A stretch of 9,406 nt of DNA, from assembly GCA_009786775.1 (NCBI GenBank), contig WQRL01000044.1, positions 1 through 9,406 on the forward strand. Direction: 5' to 3'. The position numbers were made by a program, and so were the translations under genes. Position 1 is the stretch's first letter, and each line of letters begins with the position of its first letter. The notes under the pieces are model-generated. The model was given only the letters and a program-made list of their open reading frames with translations, was not told the DNA's origin and ran no database searches. Of this stretch, positions 1 to 6,811 are shown piece after piece. Source of the stretch: Oscillospiraceae bacterium (GTDB lineage: Bacteria; Bacillota; Clostridia; Oscillospirales; Oscillospiraceae).

Positions 1-773
1 GTTACGAGTCGGTCACCATATAATTTCTTGACGGTTTCAATATCATTTTGCGGGTATTGTAGAGTCTGCGTAGAATCAATCCCCAAATTAACCAAATCGT
101 CCATTATAGGCATAAAATGACCGCAGCAGTGCATTTCAAAATACATTCCAAGGCGGTGGCATTCATCAATCACGGCCTTAACGTAGGGTTTTAGATATTG
201 CCTCCACTGCTTGGGGTCAAAGAACATGTTTTTTTGGTTCCCCCAATCATCGTGGTATATGACAACATCGGGGTTATAAAATTCTTTTATTTTTTGCAAA
301 GACCTTATTTTGTACTTTGTTAACTCTTCAAAAAACTCGCACATAGCATCTGGAGCCAAATAAAACGACATTAAGGCATCTTCAAACCCTGTCAGTGAAT
401 GGAGCCGTTCAAAATGCCCTCCGAGTAAAATCATTGCCCCCATTTGCCTGCCTCTATCCCAGTTTTCCGTCTGGCGGGCTGCGTCAGCGATCCAATCGTA
501 ACTTTCTAGTTCATCAAAAGGGATTTGTACGGCCTGCTTCCAACTTTCCAAATCGCTAACTAAATATTCCCCTGTTTCTGTCACCATTTGTCCTTGGTTG
601 GGCACGGCAGTCCAGTGGATGCCAAACCAGTCTGTCTGTTTATCGTCGCCTTTGCCCCAAGGCCCGCCCCACTCTCCGGGGAACATCATGAAATATGTAT
701 CGTCATTTCTTGGGAATCTCTCGTGCTTTTCACGTCTGAATATACGTAACAAGTTCTCTCGTCCATTTATCAA
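1..773 (-). CDS. URO-D superfamily protein (uroporphyrinogen decarboxylase-like / corrinoid methyltransferase-like), 3' end cut by window
   Basis: About 257 residues are visible; the C-terminus lies beyond the left edge, and family members are usually about 340-390 residues. The start MINGRENLLRIFRREKHERF matches the usual opening of this family (RENLL-x-x-x-RREK-x-x-R). Inside are the conserved block YHDDWGNQ (residues 173-180), a following DP (residues 187-188), and EMHCCGH with H215, C217 and H219. In the MtaA/MtbA/CmuA methyltransferase branch an HxC motif plus a later cysteine binds zinc; H215-x-C217 fits the first half, while the later cysteine would lie outside the window. True heme-pathway HemE is less likely given this motif and the lack of heme genes nearby. 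The start chosen is TTG at 773, with GAGGTG at 780-785 six bases upstream; an in-frame ATG at 797 has no ribosome binding site. It is divergent from the PucR-type regulator, which suggests shared control. Family placement is firm; methyl transfer as its activity is inference. Confidence 0.88.
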   Translation of the reverse strand, partial: MINGRENLLRIFRREKHERFPRNDDTYFMMFPGEWGGPWGKGDDKQTDWFGIHWTAVPNQGQMVTETGEYLVSDLESWKQAVQIPFDELESYDWIADAARQTENWDRGRQMGAMILLGGHFERLHSLTGFEDALMSFYLAPDAMCEFFEELTKYKIRSLQKIKEFYNPDVVIYHDDWGNQKNMFFDPKQWRQYLKPYVKAVIDECHRLGMYFEMHCCGHFMPIMDDLVNLGIDSTQTLQYPQNDIETVKKLYGDRLV

Positions 774-777
774 AACT

Positions 778-785
778 ATCACCTC
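778..785 (-). promoter_or_regulatory. Ribosome binding site that sets a TTG start for the URO-D-like gene
   Basis: GAGGTGAT on the minus strand lies just upstream of TTG at 773-771, with six bases between the GAGGTG core and the start. The only nearby in-frame ATG (797-795) lies upstream of this site and has no Shine-Dalgarno sequence of its own, and the protein similarity to the family begins right at the TTG codon. This decides the start. Confidence 0.75.
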
Positions 786-959
786 ATGTAACTTCATTAG
801 AAGCGCAAGTTAGCACTAGCCCACCTGTGTCTTAGTGCCTTGCTCCGCTCTTTTGCTTCGGCAGATTCTATACCGCTCACTATCAATATCTACCATATCA
901 CCCCTTTGTTGTCATTTGCATTTATGTAGCTTTATTCAGTCAATATTTTATGTTTTGTA

Positions 960-969
960 AACATATGTT
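960..969. promoter_or_regulatory. 10-bp perfect palindrome touching the regulator promoter, possible operator
   Basis: AACATATGTT is a perfect palindrome whose right end overlaps the -35 hexamer (968-973) of the promoter assigned to the PucR-type gene. The TTGTAAA at 955-961 overlaps its left end. A regulator bound here would block the -35 element, which suits autoregulation or control of the divergent pair. Such a short AT-rich palindrome can arise by chance, so this is only a candidate. Confidence 0.35.
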
Positions 970-996
970 GAGTCGTGTAATGTGGTATGCTATTAT
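968..996 (+). promoter_or_regulatory. Sigma-A-type promoter for the PucR-type regulator gene
   Basis: TTGAGT (968-973) and TATTAT (991-996) are separated by exactly 17 bases, close to the housekeeping consensus TTGACA-17-TATAAT. The start codon of the regulator lies 60 bases downstream of the -10 box, leaving a leader of about 50 bases. No equally good promoter was found on the minus strand for the divergent gene: TTGACT (943-938) lacks a fitting -10, and TATAGAAT (872-865) lacks a fitting -35. Confidence 0.6.
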
Positions 997-1056
997 TGCT
1001 GTATTGATTTATTCTTTTTTTACTTTTTGGACAATTTAATTTGAGGGTGATTAGTA

Positions 1057-2721
1057 ATGACATTTACACAGAATATAGTGCTGGAAGTGCTTAAGCCTTA
1101 CCGAGGATCGCATTATCTTCAATCTGACTCAGCAAGACATTATAGGTGGATATCAATTTTGCCTGAAAATCGTCTTGAGATGGATAAAGACATTTTGTAT
1201 GTTTGCCTTCTTTCAGATGCTCTTAAGCAAAATGTTGAATCTCCAGGGTTTAATTATCTGTGCATACGCGACAGAATTATTGACGATGAAGATGATGAAA
1301 GTGTTTTGAGCGGAATTATTGCCATCAATGAAAATAGGGATCTTTCATGGCTGCTCAATTTAGTTCAGCAGCGTTTTTTGCAGATTAGCCAATGGGTTGT
1401 GAAAATGAAAGACGCACTTATCGGAGGGTGCGATTATCAGCAGCTTGTTGATTTGTGTGAGCCTATTTTGGGAAACTTTATTTCAATACTCGACTCATCG
1501 TACAGGTTGCTTTCATATACAAAAAATATTACCAGTTCCGACCCGATAAATGTGTCATTGCTGGAAAAAGGGTATCATACGGAGGAAACAATACAGAGGT
1601 TTAGAAGCGCAAGGCGCTTTGAACTCTATGAGCAGGAAACAGGGGTTATTGTCAGTAGGTTAGGCGAGATTTCCCGGTTTGAAGTTGTCAGCAAATGGTG
1701 CCGCTATGGAGGCGAGAGGCTTTTGCATGTTGTCATGGTGTGCAGCAAGATTCCTCTGTCGCTTGCATTAGTCGATTTGTTTGCGATATTTATGGAGCAT
1801 ATTGAAATTTGCTTTCAAAGGCAGCAACGAGCCTTTCCTTCTCAAATTTACAGTTCGCTCCTGCACGAAATGCTTTATAAAGAGCTCACCAACCCGTTTA
1901 TTATTTTTGAGCGCGCCAAAACTGCGGATGTTCCCTTCTATGGGCATTTTGACGCCTACCGCATTGTGTTCAAGGATAACTCTACTGTACTAACAGGGCG
2001 ATTTGTGGACGGGCTAATGGCGTATATGCCTCGCTCGAAGATTATTGCAAATAACTATGAGGTGAGCGTATTAAATATTTACAGCTCATCAAATATTAAA
2101 GAGCAGTCGTTGTTAAATTTAGAGAGAATTTCTGCACTGCTTGAGGAGCACGGTGCATTGTGTGGCATAAGTGAGCCATTTGCAACTCTGTCAGAGTTCA
2201 TCGCAGCATGTGCGCAAGCAACACGTGCGCATGCGCTGGGGTTTCAGCTCAGATTGCTAGGGAATATTTGGCAATTTGACCAAGCCGTTTTTGACTCAAC
2301 TGTAATAAAGGGAAAGGGCGATGTGTTCTACTACAATGATGTTTACATATACCTCATGCTTCACTTTGCACAGGCTGGCTCTTTTGATGCGCTGACAAAC
2401 ACTTTGCAAAATAATCTTCTAAAAAAACTAATAGCTTATGACAGTGAAAATAATACCCAGCTTGTGCAGATTCTTTACGCCCATCTTGTTTCCGAGCGGC
2501 GTGCAACCTCATCCGGAAAATTGCTCCATATGCACAGAAACAATGTCCTGTACCACATATCAAGGATTGAAGAAATAACAGGGCTCGACTTAAATGATTA
2601 CTGGACACGGCTCAAACTAATGCTCGCATTTCACTTTTTGGAGTTGCAGGAATCAAACCGCCGATTTTTTCTGCCAATTGAGGACTCCGAGGATTCTTTA
2701 GGTGCGGAGAGAGTTAAATAA
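1057..2721 (+). CDS. PucR/CdaR-type transcriptional regulator with C-terminal helix-turn-helix
   Basis: This 554-residue protein is likely a cytoplasmic DNA-binding regulator. The C-terminal region, residues about 477-530, is a textbook PucR-type HTH_30 domain: LHMHRNNVLYHISRIEEITG (about 490-509) corresponds to the family pattern of LH-V-H-RNT-x-x-YR-x-x-RIE-x-x-TGLDL, followed by a helix of the R-L-x-L-x-L-A type. The N-terminal 110 residues resemble the sensing part of long PucR proteins; the middle (about 125-260) contains ILDSSYRLLSYTK, reminiscent of a GAF/PAS-like sensor, but this is a weak reading. PucR-type proteins usually respond to a catabolic substrate or intermediate and often activate adjacent uptake and degradation genes. 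The start ATG has GAGGGTGA at 1043-1050 upstream. It sits between a divergent URO-D-like gene and a same-strand ABC importer, so both are likely targets. No clear terminator follows it. Confidence 0.85.
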   Translation: MTFTQNIVLEVLKPYRGSHYLQSDSARHYRWISILPENRLEMDKDILYVCLLSDALKQNVESPGFNYLCIRDRIIDDEDDESVLSGIIAINENRDLSWLLNLVQQRFLQISQWVVKMKDALIGGCDYQQLVDLCEPILGNFISILDSSYRLLSYTKNITSSDPINVSLLEKGYHTEETIQRFRSARRFELYEQETGVIVSRLGEISRFEVVSKWCRYGGERLLHVVMVCSKIPLSLALVDLFAIFMEHIEICFQRQQRAFPSQIYSSLLHEMLYKELTNPFIIFERAKTADVPFYGHFDAYRIVFKDNSTVLTGRFVDGLMAYMPRSKIIANNYEVSVLNIYSSSNIKEQSLLNLERISALLEEHGALCGISEPFATLSEFIAACAQATRAHALGFQLRLLGNIWQFDQAVFDSTVIKGKGDVFYYNDVYIYLMLHFAQAGSFDALTNTLQNNLLKKLIAYDSENNTQLVQILYAHLVSERRATSSGKLLHMHRNNVLYHISRIEEITGLDLNDYWTRLKLMLAFHFLELQESNRRFFLPIEDSEDSLGAERVK

Positions 2722-2733
2722 GGAGGGTTTCTT

Positions 2734-2842
2734 TGCGTTTTGTAAAAATGTCCTGATCCATGGCTAGCTGAATGCGCATTATAGTTGGGGTGCAGCCATA
2801 GACGCGGATTGCACATACTATTTTATATGCGAATTGTAAAAA
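2734..2842 (+). repeat. Pair of direct repeats TGCGnnTTGTAAAAA upstream of the transporter operon
   Basis: TGCGTTTTGTAAAAA at 2734-2748 and TGCGAATTGTAAAAA at 2828-2842 agree at 13 of 15 positions and are 94 bases apart start to start, close to nine helical turns. The core TTGTAAA also occurs at 955-961 before the regulator promoter, and the related TTGTGAAA occurs in both orientations at 2916-2941. This makes them candidate binding sites for the PucR-type regulator encoded immediately upstream. The AT-rich core lowers certainty. Confidence 0.4.
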
Positions 2843-2906
2843 ATATCTACTTCAAAACCTTTCATATTGACAATGACAAATTTTATTCATGCGTGATAGC
2901 ATTGAT

Positions 2907-2950
2907 TTGACCAGTTTTCACAAAAATTGCGGCTTGTGAAATCAGGTGAA
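2907..2950. promoter_or_regulatory. Large imperfect inverted repeat upstream of the binding-protein gene, operator or RNA hairpin
   Basis: Arms of 17 bases (2907-2923 and 2934-2950) pair at 14 of 17 positions around a 10-base spacer; the innermost eight pairs, TTTCACAA (2916-2923) with TTGTGAAA (2934-2941), are perfect. It ends about 40 bases before the start codon of the binding protein. It could be a two-fold operator for a dimeric regulator or a hairpin in the leader of the transporter mRNA. No T-run follows, so it is not an ordinary terminator. A TTGACA lies at 2867-2872 upstream, but no well spaced -10 box goes with it, so the operon promoter is not placed. Confidence 0.55.
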
Positions 2951-2991
2951 CAACAGATGAAAGTCTAACTAATGTATGGAGGATAAGTTTG

Positions 2992-4164
2992 ATGAAAAAG
3001 GTAGTTGCTTTACTAATTGCCGCTGCTATGGCGTTTTCAGTTATTGCATGCGCATCTGACGCACCTGGTGACGCTGCGCCGCCAGTGGAAGAAGCTCAGC
3101 CCTCGGTAAATAATGGCGCAGGAACTATTACAGTGGACGTGTCAGAAGGTGCAAACTCCATCGGATTTTTCCTTGATGACGTCGATCCCCAGTCAAGGCG
3201 TACCTACGATGTAGTCTGGTCGTTCATGAGGCCGATGCCATTAATGCAAAATATAGGTGATGCTCTTGTCGAACTTGAAGATATTCTCAATGTCAATATT
3301 ATCCATTATAATGCCGATGGAGATATTGACGCGCTGATTCAGAACATCGAAATTTTTGCAGCGCAGGGAGTGGACGGATTTATAATCGTAATTGACCCGA
3401 CCGCCTCCGAAAGAATAAAGGAAGTTCTGGATAACACAGGTATTCCCTACATAGCCATGCTTAACTCCGTGCGAGATGAAAATGGGCGGGCAATAGTGCC
3501 GGGTGTCGGCTTGGATGGATACCAAGCCGGCAGAATAAAAACTCAGTGGCTGTATGACAATTACCGCACATATTGGGGCGAGATTGACACAGCAAGGCTT
3601 GGGTTGCTTAACTTCAATTTTTCTCCGAATGTTGACTTTAATGACCGTTATCTAGGTGCTCTGTCAATGTTTCAGGAGCTATTTCCAGGCAATACGAACA
3701 TCTTCTCTGCGGACGGTGTGGCAGGGCGGCTAGATGAACAAACAGGTTTTGACTTGGCATCTGCGATACTTGCTACAAACCCTGATGTTGAACATTGGTT
3801 TATTCCCGCATGTCTTGAGCATTACGCTCAAGGGGCTGCGCGTGCAGTGGAATCTCTGGGTATGCAGGACAGGGTTTTGATTACCACAACAGGCAGCGAT
3901 ATACTTAGTGCAGCCTGGGATAGTGGCTACGATGGGGCTGCATGGGTTTCATGCATCGGTATACATGCGCTTCAATACGCCGCGCCTGCATTGTGCGCAC
4001 TCGTAGCCTTGATGAACGGTACGGCAACTCCAGACACCCTTTGGTCAGGGCTCAGGGCGCCGGGCGATTTGTACACGTTCTTCTATGTGGAACTCGAAAT
4101 CGTGACGAGGGACACGTATCAGGATTTCTTCAATAGGATTAGAGCGGAAGCAGGGCTTGGATAA
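2992..4164 (+). CDS. Substrate-binding lipoprotein of a ribose-type (CUT2) ABC importer
   Basis: This is a 390-residue extracytoplasmic binding protein. Residues 1-20 are a lipoprotein signal: MKK, a hydrophobic core, then VIAC with the lipid-anchored cysteine at position 20. An acidic, proline-rich linker follows to about residue 45. The mature part has the periplasmic-binding-protein type I fold of the Peripla_BP_4 group: a helix-rich segment, DALIQNIEIFAAQGVDGFII (the typical Q-x-x-x-I-x-x-x-x-A-x-GVDGII pattern), then DPTASERI and GIPYIAM, and later GVGLDGYQAGRI. The start is ATG at 2992 with GGAGGA at 2978-2983 eight bases upstream; a TTG at 2989 (five bases spacing) would add one residue. 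The protein differs from standard ribose or galactose binders, with an aromatic-rich segment QWLYDNYRTYWGEID, so the ligand is not predictable. It is the first gene of the transporter operon. Confidence 0.88.
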   Translation: MKKVVALLIAAAMAFSVIACASDAPGDAAPPVEEAQPSVNNGAGTITVDVSEGANSIGFFLDDVDPQSRRTYDVVWSFMRPMPLMQNIGDALVELEDILNVNIIHYNADGDIDALIQNIEIFAAQGVDGFIIVIDPTASERIKEVLDNTGIPYIAMLNSVRDENGRAIVPGVGLDGYQAGRIKTQWLYDNYRTYWGEIDTARLGLLNFNFSPNVDFNDRYLGALSMFQELFPGNTNIFSADGVAGRLDEQTGFDLASAILATNPDVEHWFIPACLEHYAQGAARAVESLGMQDRVLITTTGSDILSAAWDSGYDGAAWVSCIGIHALQYAAPALCALVALMNGTATPDTLWSGLRAPGDLYTFFYVELEIVTRDTYQDFFNRIRAEAGLG

Positions 4165-4194
4165 AAAAACGGAATTTTTAGATTTCACCCACAA

Positions 4195-4231
4195 ATGGCG
4201 GCTGAGTTGCGGAGAACTTCTTGGCCGCCAT
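4195..4231 (+). terminator. Intercistronic hairpin after the binding-protein gene, likely mRNA stabiliser or leaky terminator
   Basis: ATGGCGGC (4195-4202) pairs perfectly with GCCGCCAT (4224-4231); within the loop AGTT (4205-4208) can pair with AACT (4215-4218). It lies 30 bases after the binding-protein stop codon and 59 bases before the first permease. No proper U-run follows, only an A/T-rich stretch with a weaker repeat CCGGA/TCCGG (4242-4246, 4259-4263). Hairpins here are common in binding-protein operons, where they protect the upstream message or partly terminate it so that binding protein outnumbers permease. Confidence 0.6.
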
Positions 4232-4290
4232 ATGTAATAATCCGGATTTTATTTATTGTCCGGGAATCCTAAAGTAGTTGGAGGCAAGAT

Positions 4291-5304
4291 ATGGATATTG
4301 CCGGTATAGCTAAAAAGTTTATAAAGGGCAAGACGTTTTCTCTGCTGTGCATGCTCATGTTAATTATCGTTTTCTTCTGGTATTTTTCCCCTAACCACTC
4401 GTTTCTAAGTGTCACTAACATCGTCATAATACTAAACTCAATGGTGTTATTCATATTGTTTGCTGTGGCTGTATCTATGCTGATTATTTCTGGGGAAGTT
4501 GATCTTTCTCCGGGGTTTATCGGAACGGCAGCCGGAGCGACAATGGCTGCACTTTTGGAAGGCGGAACGGTGCCCTGGTTTGTCGCAGTAATCATCTGCC
4601 TTTTGATGGGGATTGGGTTTGGCCTTATAAATGCAGTGCTTGTAAATAAATTCCGCATTCAGAGCTTTATTGCAACCCTCGCAGTGGGAACTTTTTTGGC
4701 TCGAGGCTTTTCGTTCATAGTGTCCGGCGGAAGGGCAATTCCAGTCCGAGACCCTGTCATAAGTTGGCTAGGGACTGCCAGAATAGGCGACGTCGTTCCT
4801 GTCACTGTCCTGATATCCCTTGCGATAATTTTAGTATATGGAACCATCCTCTCCAAGACGAAGTTTGGAAGAGGGGTATATCTGTGCGGGGGAAATAGGG
4901 AGGCAGCGCGGCTGGCCGGCTTAAACCCGAAAAAACTTTCGTACTTGCTTTTTGCAAACAGCGGGATGTTAGGTGCGCTCGCTGGGATACTTTTTGTCGC
5001 CCGGATACGCTCAGGCAACTTGGATGGCACCAATGCTTTTTCCTTTCCCGCAGTTACAGCAGTGATTTTTGGCGGAATTTCTTTCGGTGGCGGTTCAGGC
5101 AAAATGCTTGGTTGTTTCTTAGGTCTTTTAATCATCAACGCATTTAATAATGGGCTTACCATTATGCGCGTTTCTCCGTTTTGGCAGGATGTTGCCTCGG
5201 GGCTTCTCTTGCTTCTTGCTCTGACCTTGGACTATATATCAACGCGTAGAGCCAACCGGGCAAGTATTCCCAAATCGGCAAGACGATTAAAACAGGAGGG
5301 CTAG
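4291..5304 (+). CDS. First permease of the ribose-type ABC importer (BPD_transp_2 family)
   Basis: This 337-residue integral membrane protein has about eight to ten hydrophobic segments. Family marks are SGEVDLSPG (67-75), NAVLVNKFRIQSFIATLAVG (114-133), SGGRAIP (155-161), and the cytoplasmic coupling region KFGRGVYLCGGNREAARLAG (191-210) followed by LNPKK, which contacts the ATPase. Length is normal for RbsC-type permeases. The start ATG has GGAGG at 4280-4284 upstream. The stop codon is only three bases before the ATPase start, and the ATPase ribosome binding site lies inside the end of this gene, indicating tight co-translation. It is paralogous to the second permease, with which it shares the TKFGR, ARLAG and NPKK motifs of the coupling region. 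It probably pairs with that protein to form the pore; homodimers are the alternative. Confidence 0.92.
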   Translation: MDIAGIAKKFIKGKTFSLLCMLMLIIVFFWYFSPNHSFLSVTNIVIILNSMVLFILFAVAVSMLIISGEVDLSPGFIGTAAGATMAALLEGGTVPWFVAVIICLLMGIGFGLINAVLVNKFRIQSFIATLAVGTFLARGFSFIVSGGRAIPVRDPVISWLGTARIGDVVPVTVLISLAIILVYGTILSKTKFGRGVYLCGGNREAARLAGLNPKKLSYLLFANSGMLGALAGILFVARIRSGNLDGTNAFSFPAVTAVIFGGISFGGGSGKMLGCFLGLLIINAFNNGLTIMRVSPFWQDVASGLLLLLALTLDYISTRRANRASIPKSARRLKQEG

Positions 5305-5307
5305 CAA

Positions 5308-6801
5308 ATGGAGCGGACTCTTGAATTTGTGAATATAAGCAAGGCATTCCCAGGCGTGCAAGCTCTCAATGATGTTAGTGTACAGGTTAAAGGTGGTCGG
5401 GTAAGCGCCTTGATGGGCGAAAACGGTGCAGGGAAAAGCACACTTTTGAAGATACTCAGTGGCGACTATGTGCCAGACGGTGGCTGTGTGCGCATTAACG
5501 GTGAAGAAAAAAACTTTACCTCCCCATATCAGTCAATAAAAGCAAGTGTAAGTGTGATTTATCAGGAACGCCAGTTGCTAAATGCCATGAGTGTTATGGA
5601 AAATGTATTTATCGACGATTTACATGAAAGCAAATTTGGGTTTCTCAACAAGTCTGAATTGAGGCGGAAAACTCAGGAGATCATTGATTCCTTTGAGTTG
5701 CCGGTTAAACCGTCCGACATTGTAGGGCACCTCTCAATAGCGCATCAGCAGATGATTGAGATAATGAAGGCCTACAGGCGTGATAGTGATATTATAGCCT
5801 TTGATGAGCCGACAGCACCTCTGACAGATCGGGAAATTGCGGTGCTGTTCAGGCTTATAGGGAAGCTAAAAGAGCGGGGAAAGATTATTTTGTATGTGTC
5901 GCACAGAATGGCTGAAATTTTTCAAATAACCGATGATATTGTAGTTTTGAAGGACGGTCAGCTGGTAACAACATTTGAGACCTCGCAAACAAACGAAGCC
6001 GAGCTTGTGAAAGCAATGGTAGGCCGTGATATCGGTGATACGTATGCGGGTATTCGGAGAAATGACAAAATAGGCGATACTTTGCTTGAGGTGAAAAATC
6101 TCGTTACGGAAGATATTAATAATGTTAGCTTCACACTTAGGCGCGGTGAGGTTTTAGGATTTGCTGGGTTAGTTGGAGCGGGCAGGACTGAACTCATGCG
6201 GGCTGTTTTCGGAGCTGACCCGGTGATTTCAGGCGATATACTGCTGGAAGGGAAATCTGTTAATTTTAAGTCGCCAAAGGAAGCCATTGACAGCGGTATC
6301 GCGCTTTGCCCAGAGGACCGCAAAACACAGGGGCTTGTACTAAGCCGCTCAATCAGGGATAACATCAGTATGCCAGTGCTGCCCAAACTGAGCAAAAGAT
6401 TGTTTATGGACACCAAAGCCGAGGAAAGCCTGGCTGCCTCCGCAATTAGCAAGTTTGCAATAAAGACCCCTACTGCCGAAAAACTCACCTTGGAGCTGTC
6501 AGGCGGCAATCAGCAAAAAGTTATTTTAGGGCGGTGGACGTCAAATCTCATGGATACCAAAATATTAATACTGGATGAACCTACAAAAGGTATAGACGTG
6601 GGTGCTAAAGCGGAGATATATCAGTTGATTCACGATTTTGCGTCACAGGGGATTGGTGTTATTCTCATATCTTCTGAACTTACCGAGGTGCTTAATGTGA
6701 GTGACTACATTATTGTTATGCGTAGCGGGCGCATTACAGGCAGACTTTCGAGACATGAAGCAACCGAGGAACGTGTCATCGAATTGTCCATGATGGATTA
6801 G
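5308..6801 (+). CDS. Tandem-domain ATPase of the ribose-type ABC importer (RbsA/MglA family)
   Basis: This 497-residue protein contains two nucleotide-binding domains and energises both permeases at the inner membrane face. Domain 1 has Walker A GENGAGKST (37-45), Q-loop Q86, signature LSIAHQQM (142-149), Walker B IIAFDEPTA (D166, E167) and switch H199. Domain 2 has GLVGAGRTE (287-295), in which R293 replaces the Walker lysine, a PEDRKTQGL motif (335-343), signature LSGGNQQK (397-404), Walker B ILILDEP (D423, E424) and ISSEL (454-458) with serine where the switch histidine would be. These departures in domain 2 are normal for this family, where only domain 1 is expected to hydrolyse ATP fully. 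AGGAGGG at 5294-5300, eight bases upstream, fixes the start. Length is usual for RbsA/MglA/XylG proteins; the sugar cannot be told from the ATPase. Confidence 0.95.
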   Translation: MERTLEFVNISKAFPGVQALNDVSVQVKGGRVSALMGENGAGKSTLLKILSGDYVPDGGCVRINGEEKNFTSPYQSIKASVSVIYQERQLLNAMSVMENVFIDDLHESKFGFLNKSELRRKTQEIIDSFELPVKPSDIVGHLSIAHQQMIEIMKAYRRDSDIIAFDEPTAPLTDREIAVLFRLIGKLKERGKIILYVSHRMAEIFQITDDIVVLKDGQLVTTFETSQTNEAELVKAMVGRDIGDTYAGIRRNDKIGDTLLEVKNLVTEDINNVSFTLRRGEVLGFAGLVGAGRTELMRAVFGADPVISGDILLEGKSVNFKSPKEAIDSGIALCPEDRKTQGLVLSRSIRDNISMPVLPKLSKRLFMDTKAEESLAASAISKFAIKTPTAEKLTLELSGGNQQKVILGRWTSNLMDTKILILDEPTKGIDVGAKAEIYQLIHDFASQGIGVILISSELTEVLNVSDYIIVMRSGRITGRLSRHEATEERVIELSMMD

Positions 6802-6811
6802 GAGGAAACTC

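Noticed and set aside
774..797. Upstream ATG start for the URO-D-like gene
   Set aside because: In frame but without a Shine-Dalgarno sequence, and the real ribosome binding site lies downstream of it, inside the extension; the family N-terminus begins at the TTG at 773.
598..813. 71-codon plus-strand ORF at the start of the window
   Set aside because: It lies antisense to the 5' end of the URO-D-like gene, whose minus-strand translation shows clear family motifs; the plus-strand product resembles nothing and has no convincing ribosome binding site.
774..1056. Cobalamin riboswitch, considered because of the corrinoid link
   Set aside because: No B12-box-like GCCACTG sequence was seen in this region or at 2722-2988, and the leaders are too short for the full structure.
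2760..2800. ATGGCT/AGCCAT inverted repeat as a terminator for the regulator gene
   Set aside because: The stem is only six pairs with a large loop and no T-run follows; too weak to call.
4269..5162. Minus-strand ORFs opposite the first permease
   Set aside because: They are frame shadows of a strongly supported membrane protein gene; their products are proline/serine-rich and lack family motifs.
5958..6509. 183-codon minus-strand ORF opposite the ATPase
   Set aside because: It covers the second ATP-binding domain whose Walker and signature motifs are intact on the plus strand; no independent evidence of coding.
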